From the NCBI GenBank assembly GCA_002393725.1, contig DGTJ01000003.1, positions 1 to 17,826 on the forward strand: 17,826 bases of DNA. Reading direction: 5' to 3'. Shown one piece after another: positions 1 to 4,781 of the stretch (position 1 is its first letter; each line of letters starts with the position of its first letter). Made by a program: the position numbers and the translations under genes. The notes beneath the pieces are model-generated. The model made no database searches. It worked only from the letters and a program-made list of their open reading frames with translations, and was not told the DNA's origin. This DNA comes from Prevotella sp. UBA4339. GTDB lineage: Bacteria > Bacteroidota > Bacteroidia > Bacteroidales > Bacteroidaceae.

Positions 1-274
1 GGCTAAGCATATCATAGTAGTTACTCATCATTTGCCAACTATGTCGGTTGTAGCTGCACGACACATTGGCTCTGTCTTGAACGGAGCATTTGCAACGGAA
101 CTTGGCAACTTCATTGCTGACAGCCGCATTGACGCATGGATATATGGCCATTCACATACGAACATCGATACCACTATTGGAAATACGAAAATCGTGTGTA
201 ACCAAATGGGGTATGTGTTCTCAAACGAGCACCTGACTAACGGATTTGAATCCGGCAAAGTAATAGAACTATAA
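1..274 (+). CDS. Metallophosphoesterase, C-terminal part (5' end outside window)
   Basis: The reading frame is already open at base 2 and ends with TAA at 272-274, so this is the last ~90 codons of a gene that begins outside the window. The visible protein starts AKHIIVVTHHLPTMSV and later contains WIYGHSHTN. The paired VTHH and GHSH signatures are the late metal-binding histidine motifs of calcineurin-like metallophosphoesterases (Metallophos fold), which bind a di-metal centre and hydrolyse phosphomonoesters or phosphodiesters. The substrate cannot be told from this part, and the N-terminal DxH and GD motifs are not visible. It ends in a normal acidic/hydrophobic tail (GKVIEL) with no sign of damage. 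A separate + strand gene follows 40 nt later. Confidence 0.85.
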   Translation, partial: AKHIIVVTHHLPTMSVVAARHIGSVLNGAFATELGNFIADSRIDAWIYGHSHTNIDTTIGNTKIVCNQMGYVFSNEHLTNGFESGKVIEL

Positions 275-314
275 AATAGAAAGATTATGAACCATTCAGA
301 TTGTAAAATACATT

Positions 315-731
315 ATGCCAGTAAACAAAAACGCATTATTGCGTTACAAGATAATAGACAGAAGCCTGAGAAACAGGTACAGAAGATGGACGATAGAGGA
401 CCTGGTTGATGCGGTATCTGATGCACTCTACGATATGGAGGGCATCCAAAAGGGCGTTTCTCTTCGTACAGTCCAAGCAGACATCCAGATGATGCGTTCT
501 GACAAACTTGGATACAACGCACCGATAGAGGTGTACGACCAGAAATTCTACCGCTACGCTGATCCGAATTACTCTATTACTGAACTGCCTCTGACAAAAG
601 AGGATGTCAGGCTTATAGATAAAGCTGTTGATTTGTTAGCGAAAGCAGAAGGGCAGCCAGAACTACAGGCAACAGGCAGAGTTCTGAAACGAGTAAGGAA
701 AAGGCTGATTGCCATTCTGAATTTCGGATAA
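315..731 (+). CDS. Short WYL-family regulator, N-terminal part only
   Basis: This 138-residue protein begins MPVNKNALLRYKIIDRSLRN. I recognise this N-terminus from Bacteroidetes WYL-domain transcriptional regulators. Residues ~5-65 form the HTH-like DNA-binding part (RRWTIEDLVDAVSDALYD, then SLRTVQADIQMMRSDKLGY). Residues ~66-92 match the linker (NAPIEVYDQKFYRY, YSITELPLT). Family members usually run to about 300 residues with a ligand-sensing WYL domain. Here the protein stops after a basic helix ending RVLKRVRKRLIAILNFG. A terminator follows 7 nt after the stop, so there is no room for a displaced WYL domain. It may be a stable short DNA-binding protein or the remnant of a longer regulator. 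No clear Shine-Dalgarno site precedes the ATG, as is normal in this phylum. The family assignment is from recall of sequence pattern. Confidence 0.75.
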   Translation: MPVNKNALLRYKIIDRSLRNRYRRWTIEDLVDAVSDALYDMEGIQKGVSLRTVQADIQMMRSDKLGYNAPIEVYDQKFYRYADPNYSITELPLTKEDVRLIDKAVDLLAKAEGQPELQATGRVLKRVRKRLIAILNFG

Positions 732-738
732 AATTAGA

Positions 739-769
739 GGCTCCAGTTCTTATCTTTGGAACTGGAGCC
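739..769. terminator. Bidirectional terminator between the WYL-type gene and tRNA-Cys
   Basis: A perfect 11-bp inverted repeat (GGCTCCAGTTC at 739-749, GAACTGGAGCC at 759-769) with a 9-nt loop lies between two converging genes. It can end the + strand regulator mRNA (followed by TTCCGTTT) and the minus-strand tRNA-Cys transcript (followed by TCTAATTTTA). Confidence 0.8.
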
Positions 770-779
770 TTCCGTTTAG

Positions 780-853
780 AGTGAGGAGTCGGATTCGAAC
801 CGACGAAAGACGGTTTTGCAGACCGCCCCCTTAGACCACTCGGGCATCCTCAC
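780..853 (-). tRNA. tRNA-Cys (GCA)
   Basis: On the minus strand the 7-bp acceptor stem is GTGAGGA (847-853) with TCCTCAC (781-787). The anticodon loop is CTGCAAA, giving anticodon GCA. The T-arm carries GGTTCGAATCC. The discriminator base (position 780) is U, the known identity base for tRNA-Cys. CCA is not encoded. It is probably co-transcribed with the tRNA-Trp-like gene that starts at 1074, because I see no separate promoter in the 29-nt gap between them. Confidence 0.93.
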
Positions 854-929
854 ATTGTAGGGAGTTTGATGTGTAAACTATGCAGAAGCAGAAGGGCTCG
901 AACCTCCGACCTTCGGTTTTGGAGACCGA

Positions 930-1049
930 CATTCTACCAACTGCGCTCGACCTATGGTCGCTTTGCTCGCAAAGAACCTCCGAAACCTTTCGGTTTTACA
1001 CGTTCTTGCTCTGGCAAGCGTCTCCTTCGTCGCCGAGCGAGCAGCGTGT
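930..1049 (-). other. Hairpin-rich 120-nt intervening segment in the tRNA-Trp-like gene
   Basis: Read on the minus strand, this segment folds into consecutive small hairpins. They are TCGC/GCGA (1030-1040), CTTGC-CAGA-GCAAG (1005-1018), AAACC-GAAA-GGTTT with a GNRA tetraloop (983-996), CTTTG-CGAG-CAAAG (961-974) and GACC-ATA-GGTC (949-959). An outer helix ACACG (1045-1049) with CGTGT (998-1002) encloses the first two. At 120 nt it is far below the size of a group I or II intron and shows no protein gene. It may be an inserted palindromic repeat or rearranged tRNA DNA. Confidence 0.5.
974..997 (-). repeat. Imperfect copy of the tRNA-Trp variable/T-arm region
   Basis: Plus-strand 974-997 (GAACCTCCGAAACCTTTCGG followed by four Ts) repeats 900-920 (GAACCTCCGACCTTCGG followed by four Ts), differing only by an extra AA and an extra T. 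The offset is 74 nt, about one tRNA length. This suggests that part of the intervening segment came from a tRNA-Trp copy. Confidence 0.7.
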
Positions 1050-1082
1050 CGCCTTACCACTCAGCCATACTTCCATTGGTTT

Positions 1083-1099
1083 TCGGGTGCAAAGGTACA
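1083..1099 (-). promoter_or_regulatory. Promoter of the tRNA-Trp-like / tRNA-Cys transcript
   Basis: On the minus strand this reads GTACCTTTGCACCCGAA. TACCTTTG (1090-1097) matches the Bacteroidetes -7 box TAnnTTTG, which places the start of transcription about 10 nt before the tRNA 5' end at 1074. I see no clear -33 TTTG. Confidence 0.7.
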
Positions 1100-1195
1100 A
1101 TACCCCTATGCAGCCTTTCTGCGTAACTAGAAATAATTATCATTTTTCTTTGAAAACCTGCTGTTGACAGCTGAAACCACATATACTTTTTCAAC

Positions 1196-1244
1196 TTGTC
1201 AACGTTAGAACTTGACAACACTCTGCAAATATTATCTTTTGCAG
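1196..1244. repeat. Two dyads in the tRNA spacer
   Basis: TTGTCAA (1196-1202) and TTGACAA (1212-1218) are perfect inverted repeats 9 nt apart, and TTGACA occurs again at 1164-1169. Next to them, CTGCAAA (1223-1229) and TTTGCAG (1238-1244) form a 7-bp stem with an 8-nt loop. No gene covers this region. The dyads could be protein-binding sites or the end of a lost element. Confidence 0.45.
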
Positions 1245-1250
1245 GATTTG

Positions 1251-1322
1251 TGGCTACAGATTCTGCAAAGGTGAAACACTGAGTGGCTACAAATATTCAG
1301 AATTGGCTACAATTTGGCTACA
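1251..1322 (+). repeat. Four direct copies of TGGCTACA
   Basis: TGGCTACA occurs at 1251-1258, 1284-1291, 1304-1311 and 1315-1322, with start-to-start spacing of 33, 20 and 11 nt. Most copies continue as AATT-like sequence. The block lies immediately past the 3' end of the tRNA-Asn gene. Short spaced direct repeats next to a tRNA 3' end resemble arm-type integrase sites, but no integrase gene is present, so the function is unknown. Confidence 0.6.
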
Positions 1323-1346
1323 AATTTGAAATGTGAGGAAAAGAAA

Positions 1347-1375
1347 AGTCCCGTAAGTCATTGACCTACAGGACT
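1347..1375 (-). terminator. Terminator downstream of tRNA-Asn
   Basis: On the minus strand, AGTCCTGTAGGTC-AAT-GACTTACGGGACT forms a ~13-bp stem with two G-U pairs and a 3-nt loop, followed by TTTTCTTTTCC. It begins 11 nt past the tRNA-Asn 3' end. The other strand is also followed by T-rich sequence. Confidence 0.75.
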
Positions 1376-1385
1376 CTTTTTAAGG

Positions 1386-1459
1386 CGCTTCAGGATGGGC
1401 TTGAACCAACGACCCCCTGATTAACAGTCAGGTGCTCTAACCAACTGAGCTACTGAAGC
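1386..1459 (-). tRNA. tRNA-Asn (GTT)
   Basis: On the minus strand the acceptor is GCTTCAG/CTGAAGC (1453-1459 with 1387-1393). The D-arm is TAGCTCAGTTGGTTAGAGC. The anticodon stem is CCTGA/TCAGG with loop CTGTTAA, so the anticodon is GTT. The discriminator at 1386 is G, as expected for Asn. The T-stem GTTGG/CCATC has one T-T mismatch at its second pair, while the TTCAAGC loop is normal. CCA is not encoded. Confidence 0.93.
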
Positions 1460-1481
1460 AAATGCGCATCATTTCTGATTT

Positions 1482-1498
1482 GCGGGTGCAAAGGTACG
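1482..1498 (-). promoter_or_regulatory. Promoter of tRNA-Asn
   Basis: The minus strand carries TACCTTTG (1489-1496) followed by CACCCGCA. This matches the Bacteroidetes -7 box TAnnTTTG and shares a 15-nt core with the tRNA-Trp-like promoter. The start site should lie about 25 nt upstream of the mature tRNA. Confidence 0.7.
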
Positions 1499-1559
1499 GA
1501 GTTTTTTTGAAACCACCAAATATTTTCAGGATTTTTTTTAAGAAAATGCTGTTTTGTGT

Positions 1560-2141
1560 CTATTTAGCAGTTTTTTCTACTACCTCCTCCACCACTTTTG
1601 GGAAATATCGCATCTCAAGTTCATGCTCTTTAGCTGCAATGCCATCAGCCGTATCTTCAGGAGAAACGGCACACTTATACTGTGCGATGATCTCTCCGGA
1701 GTCGCAGACAGGAGTGACATAATGCACCGTCATGCCTGTCTCCGCATCGCCAGCAGCCTTCACTGCCTCATGTACGTGATGACCCCACATGCCCTTGCCG
1801 CCATACTTGGGCAACAGGGCGGGATGGATATTAATGATGCGGCGGGGATAGGCATCGATGAGAAACGTTGGGATCAGTGGCAGAAATCCAGCAAGCACGA
1901 TGAAGTCGATACCATACGCCTGCAGCAGAGGCAGCATCACGTCGGCATCGTTGAGCTCAGCCTTGGTTACCACCCGAGATGGCACACCTAATTTATTTGC
2001 GCGCACGAGCGCGTAGGCATCAGGTTTGTTGCTTACTACCAGTGGAGTGGCTATACGTTCAGAACCTTCAAAATAGCGAATCAGATTCTCACAGTTGCTG
2101 CCACTGCCAGATACGAAGATGGCGATATTCTTTTTCTGCAT
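1560..2141 (-). CDS. purN: Phosphoribosylglycinamide formyltransferase (GART)
   Basis: This enzyme transfers a formyl group from 10-formyltetrahydrofolate to GAR, the third step of purine synthesis, in the cytoplasm. The 193-residue length is normal for the PurN family. Near the N-terminus, IFVSGSGSN (residues 8-16) is the phosphate-binding loop. The catalytic Asn104 and His106 lie in NIHPALLPKYGG, and the third catalytic residue is Asp147 in VTPVCDSGEII, matching the Asn-His-Asp triad known from E. coli PurN. GKGMWGHHVHEAV is a typical folate-side loop. The gene lies 48 nt after pnp on the same strand, with only a GC-rich hairpin between, so it is probably read from the pnp promoter and perhaps reduced by that hairpin. 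I see no promoter of its own. Confidence 0.95.
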   Translation of the reverse strand: MQKKNIAIFVSGSGSNCENLIRYFEGSERIATPLVVSNKPDAYALVRANKLGVPSRVVTKAELNDADVMLPLLQAYGIDFIVLAGFLPLIPTFLIDAYPRRIINIHPALLPKYGGKGMWGHHVHEAVKAAGDAETGMTVHYVTPVCDSGEIIAQYKCAVSPEDTADGIAAKEHELEMRYFPKVVEEVVEKTAK

Positions 2142-2150
2142 ATAAAAACA

Positions 2151-2182
2151 ATAATCCCCTCCCCGGATTATGGGGAGGGGGA
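2151..2182 (-). terminator. GC-rich hairpin in the pnp-purN gap (possible attenuator)
   Basis: CCCCTCCCC (2156-2164) and GGGGAGGGG (2172-2180) form a perfect 9-bp stem with a 7-nt loop, followed on the minus strand by ATTATTGTTTTTAT. A competing 7-bp stem, ATAATCC (2151-2157) with GGATTAT (2165-2171), uses part of the same bases, so only one can form at a time. It starts 7 nt past the pnp stop and ends 9 nt before the purN ATG. Confidence 0.65.
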
Positions 2183-2189
2183 TATATAA

Positions 2190-4547
2190 TTAGAAGTCCA
2201 TGTGGTCAAGAGCATCACCTAAGTCCTTAGGCTCGTTGCTCTCCTTTGGAGTCTCGTCCTGACGCTCAGGGCGAGGACGGTGGTCACCACCATGCCGCTC
2301 ACCTCTCTCGCGACGATCACCCCTGTCCGGACGGCGGTCCTTACGCTCGCCACGCTCTGGTCGCTCAGGGCGCTCACGGCGGCGCTGCTGGGGCTCAACA
2401 TAGTCGGCAGGCTTCTCTATCAGCACACGATGTGAGAGCTTGTACTTGCCGGTCTTAGGATCTATCTCAAGGAGCTTCACCTTGATGTGGTCACCCTCCT
2501 TGATACCAGCCTCCTCTACCGTCTCGAGGCGCTTCCAGTCAATCTCAGAGATGTGGAGCAGACCGTCCTTACCAGGCATGATCTCTACGAAGCATCCGTA
2601 AGGCATGATTGAGCGAACCACGCCGTCGTACACCTCGCCTACCTCAGGAATAGCTACGATGGCACGGATCTTGGCGATTGCAGCATCGATGCTCTCCTTG
2701 TTGGGAGCAGACACCTGCACCTTGCCCACACCCTCAGTCTCGTCGATGGTGATGGTAGCACCTGTATCCTCCTGCATCTGCTGGATGATCTTACCGCCAG
2801 GGCCGATAACTGCGCCAATGAACTCCTTAGGAATCTCTATCTGAACGATGCGAGGCACCTGAGGCTTGAGCTCTGCACGAGGCTCGGCAATAGTGTCGGT
2901 GAGGCACTTCAAGATATGCTCACGTCCTGCCTTGGCCTGCATAAGCGCCTTCTCGAGAATCTCGAACGAGAGTCCGTCGCACTTGATATCCATCTGAGTG
3001 GCTGTCAGGCCATCCTTTGTACCAGTGGTCTTGAAGTCCATATCGCCCAGGTGGTCCTCATCGCCGAGGATATCGCTGAGCACGGCATACTTCTCTTCGC
3101 CAGGATTTTTTATCAGACCCATTGCTATGCCGGATACAGGCTTCTTCATGGGCACACCGGCATCCATCAGTGCGAGGGTGCCTGCACATACGGTAGCCAT
3201 CGATGAAGAGCCGTTAGACTCGAGAATCTGGCTCACCAGACGTACAGTGTAAGGGAAATCCTCTGGAATCTGCCCCTTAAGTCCGCGCCAAGCGAGGTGT
3301 CCGTGGCCTATCTCACGACGGCCTACGCCACGCTGAGCCTTGGCCTCACCGGTACAGAACGGAGGGAAGTTATAGTGCAGCAGGAAGCGCTGGTATCCAT
3401 GCTCCAGCACATCGTCGACGAGCTTCTCGTCGAGCTTGGTGCCGAGGGTACATGTGCTCAGCGACTGTGTCTCACCACGAGTGAAGATAGCGCTTCCGTG
3501 AGGCATTGGCAGCGGGCTTACCTCGCACCATATCGGACGGATATCCGTGGTCTTACGGCCATCGAGACGTATGCCCTCATCGAGTATGCAGCGGCGCATG
3601 GCATCGCGCTCTACGTCATGATAGTAACGCTCCATCATTGCCTCATACTCGTCCTTGGAGATCTCTGAGTCGGCAGTAATCTCAGGATGAGCCTCGAAAT
3701 ACTTCTCCTTGAAGTCCTCGAGAATCTTCTCGAAGGCCTCGGCACGCTGCTGCTTCTCGAGAGCCTGCTTGGTGACGTCATAGGCGGGCTGGTAGCACTC
3801 CTTGTTCATCTGCTCACGCAGTGCCTCGTCATTCACCTCATGGTCATACTCGCGCTTCACATCCTTGCCCAGCTCCTTAGAGAGCTCTGCCTGAAGCTCG
3901 CACATCGGCTTGATGGCATCCATCGCAGCCTTGAGGGCACCCAGCAGGTCCTGCTCGCTTACTTCCTTCATCTCACCTTCCACCATCATGATGTTCTCTG
4001 CAGATGCGCCTACCATGATGTCCATATCGGCCTCCTTCATCTGCTCGAAGGTAGGATCAATCACATACTCGCCGTTGATACGGGCAACGCGGACTTCCGA
4101 GATAGGGCACTCGAAAGGTATATCCGAGCAAGCCAGGGCTGCAGAGGCAGCGAATCCGGCAAGAGCATCGGGCTGGTCAACACCATCGGCACTGAGCAGC
4201 ATAACGTTTACGAATACTTCTGCGTGATAGTTACTTGGAAAGAGTGGACGGAGTACACGGTCCACAAGTCGTGATGTGAGGATTTCATTGTCTGAGGCCT
4301 TGCCTTCGCGCTTGGTAAATCCACCTGGGAAACGTCCAGCTGCGCTGTACTGCTCACGATAGTCAACCTGCAGAGGCATGAAATCGGTACCGGGAACTGC
4401 ATCTTTTGCGGCACAAACGGTGGCCAGCAATACAGTGTTGTTCATCTTAAGCATGACAGCACCATCGGTCTGTTTTGCCACTTTCCCGGTTTCAATGGTG
4501 ATGGTTCTCCCATCGGCCAATTGAAGGGTCTTTGTAATTACATTCAT
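2190..4547 (-). CDS. pnp: Polyribonucleotide nucleotidyltransferase (PNPase)
   Basis: PNPase is a 3'-to-5' phosphorolytic exoribonuclease that works as a trimer in RNA turnover. From the chosen ATG (MNVITKTLQL) the protein has 785 residues; an ATG 15 nt upstream is less likely. Domain order is: first RNase PH core (DGRTITIETGKVAKQTDGAV, QVDYREQYSAAGRFPGGF), an all-alpha linker extended compared with E. coli (around SEISKDEYEAMMERYYHD), second RNase PH core (DEGIRLDGRKTTDIRP, GTKDGLTATQMDIK with the catalytic Asp region), KH domain (GAVIGPGGKIIQ), S1 domain (GEVYDGVVRSIMPYGCFVEI, then DGLLHISEIDW), and a ~64-residue Arg/Glu/Pro-rich tail with RGER and DRGD repeats ending in DALDHMDF. The extended linker and tail explain the extra length over the usual ~710 residues. 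The gene leads the pnp-purN unit, and its leader holds a strong stem-loop. Confidence 0.97.
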   Translation of the reverse strand: MNVITKTLQLADGRTITIETGKVAKQTDGAVMLKMNNTVLLATVCAAKDAVPGTDFMPLQVDYREQYSAAGRFPGGFTKREGKASDNEILTSRLVDRVLRPLFPSNYHAEVFVNVMLLSADGVDQPDALAGFAASAALACSDIPFECPISEVRVARINGEYVIDPTFEQMKEADMDIMVGASAENIMMVEGEMKEVSEQDLLGALKAAMDAIKPMCELQAELSKELGKDVKREYDHEVNDEALREQMNKECYQPAYDVTKQALEKQQRAEAFEKILEDFKEKYFEAHPEITADSEISKDEYEAMMERYYHDVERDAMRRCILDEGIRLDGRKTTDIRPIWCEVSPLPMPHGSAIFTRGETQSLSTCTLGTKLDEKLVDDVLEHGYQRFLLHYNFPPFCTGEAKAQRGVGRREIGHGHLAWRGLKGQIPEDFPYTVRLVSQILESNGSSSMATVCAGTLALMDAGVPMKKPVSGIAMGLIKNPGEEKYAVLSDILGDEDHLGDMDFKTTGTKDGLTATQMDIKCDGLSFEILEKALMQAKAGREHILKCLTDTIAEPRAELKPQVPRIVQIEIPKEFIGAVIGPGGKIIQQMQEDTGATITIDETEGVGKVQVSAPNKESIDAAIAKIRAIVAIPEVGEVYDGVVRSIMPYGCFVEIMPGKDGLLHISEIDWKRLETVEEAGIKEGDHIKVKLLEIDPKTGKYKLSHRVLIEKPADYVEPQQRRRERPERPERGERKDRRPDRGDRRERGERHGGDHRPRPERQDETPKESNEPKDLGDALDHMDF

Positions 4548-4582
4548 CTTTTTATAAAACATCTAAAAATAAAAAATCCGTA

Positions 4583-4639
4583 GGTCATGGGGACAGGCTC
4601 CTGACCCAGAATTGGGTCGGTGATCCTGTCCCCATGACC
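4583..4639. repeat. Long inverted repeat in the pnp leader
   Basis: GGTCATGGGGACAGG (4583-4597) and CCTGTCCCCATGACC (4625-4639) are perfect 15-bp inverted repeats. The 27-nt middle contains a second inverted repeat (GACCCA 4603-4608, TGGGTC 4613-4618). The pnp -7 box is at 4651-4658, so the hairpin would sit almost at the 5' end of the pnp mRNA, about 36 nt before the start codon. It could be a regulatory leader structure or a REP/MITE-like palindrome. Confidence 0.75.
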
Positions 4640-4649
4640 CAAAATCGCT

Positions 4650-4658
4650 GCAAAGTTA
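4650..4658 (-). promoter_or_regulatory. pnp promoter -7 box
   Basis: The minus strand reads TAACTTTGC, matching TAnnTTTG. It points at pnp and lies just upstream of the inverted repeat. The opposing promoter of the lipoprotein gene is at 4744. Confidence 0.6.
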
Positions 4659-4743
4659 CACATTATTATATTAATAAGCGAAGAAAACAAGAATATTTTT
4701 CAATTTTTCACTATTCACTATTAATTATTCTCCAAAAAAATAG

Positions 4744-4752
4744 TACCTTTGC
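4744..4752 (+). promoter_or_regulatory. Promoter -7 box of the thioredoxin-like lipoprotein gene
   Basis: TACCTTTGC matches the Bacteroidetes -7 consensus, 30 nt before the ATG at 4782. The upstream sequence is AT-rich with a short tandem TTCACTA repeat, and I see no clear -33 TTTG. Confidence 0.6.
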
Positions 4753-4781
4753 ATCCGATAATAAAGAAACAACAATAGGAA

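Larger units (their letters stand above)
883..1074 (-). tRNA. tRNA-Trp(CCA)-like gene interrupted between the D-arm and the anticodon arm
   Basis: On the minus strand the 3' part is a clear tRNA-Trp body. It has anticodon arm 913-929 with loop CTCCAAA (anticodon CCA), variable loop 908-912, T-arm 891-907 with TTCGAGC loop, acceptor 3' strand TGCTTCT (884-890) and G discriminator (883), the known Trp base. No matching acceptor 5' strand lies at the normal distance, and the D-arm-like sequence directly upstream (GCGC, AGTTGGTA, GAAT) does not pair. A matching 5' part lies farther up: GGAAGTA (1068-1074) pairs 7/7 with TGCTTCT (two G-U), followed by TG and a D-arm (1051-1065). Joining 1074-1050 to 929-883 gives a 72-nt tRNA with T8-A14, G15-C48, G18G19 and T33. 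The joined part would exclude 930-1049. A promoter ends just upstream of 1074. It may be a pseudogene, a rearranged pair of tRNA genes, or an interrupted tRNA. The normal Trp tRNA of this phylum may be elsewhere. Confidence 0.55.

Noticed and set aside
287..410. Small open frame starting ATG at 287
   Set aside because: It overlaps the WYL-type gene in another frame and has no recognisable product.
930..1049. Group I or group II intron in the tRNA
   Set aside because: The segment is only 120 nt, lies between the D-arm and anticodon arm instead of in the anticodon loop, and shows no recognisable catalytic core.
866..1167. Overlapping open frames of 60-95 codons on both strands
   Set aside because: They run across the tRNA-Trp-like gene and its hairpins. 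The minus frame with AQLVECRSPKPKVGGSSPS is the well-known false translation of a tRNA-Trp gene.
1251..1322. CRISPR array
   Set aside because: The repeats are only 8 nt and their spacings are unequal (33, 20, 11 nt).
3687..4274. 195-codon + strand open frame inside pnp
   Set aside because: It is antisense to highly conserved PNPase sequence, leucine-rich from reversed Glu/Lys codons, and has no promoter or family motif. Other long frames opposite pnp, purN and the lipoprotein gene were rejected for the same reason.
4583..4639. Intrinsic terminator of a + strand gene
   Set aside because: No + strand gene ends upstream of it, there is no U-run after the stem, and it lies in the pnp leader on the opposite strand.
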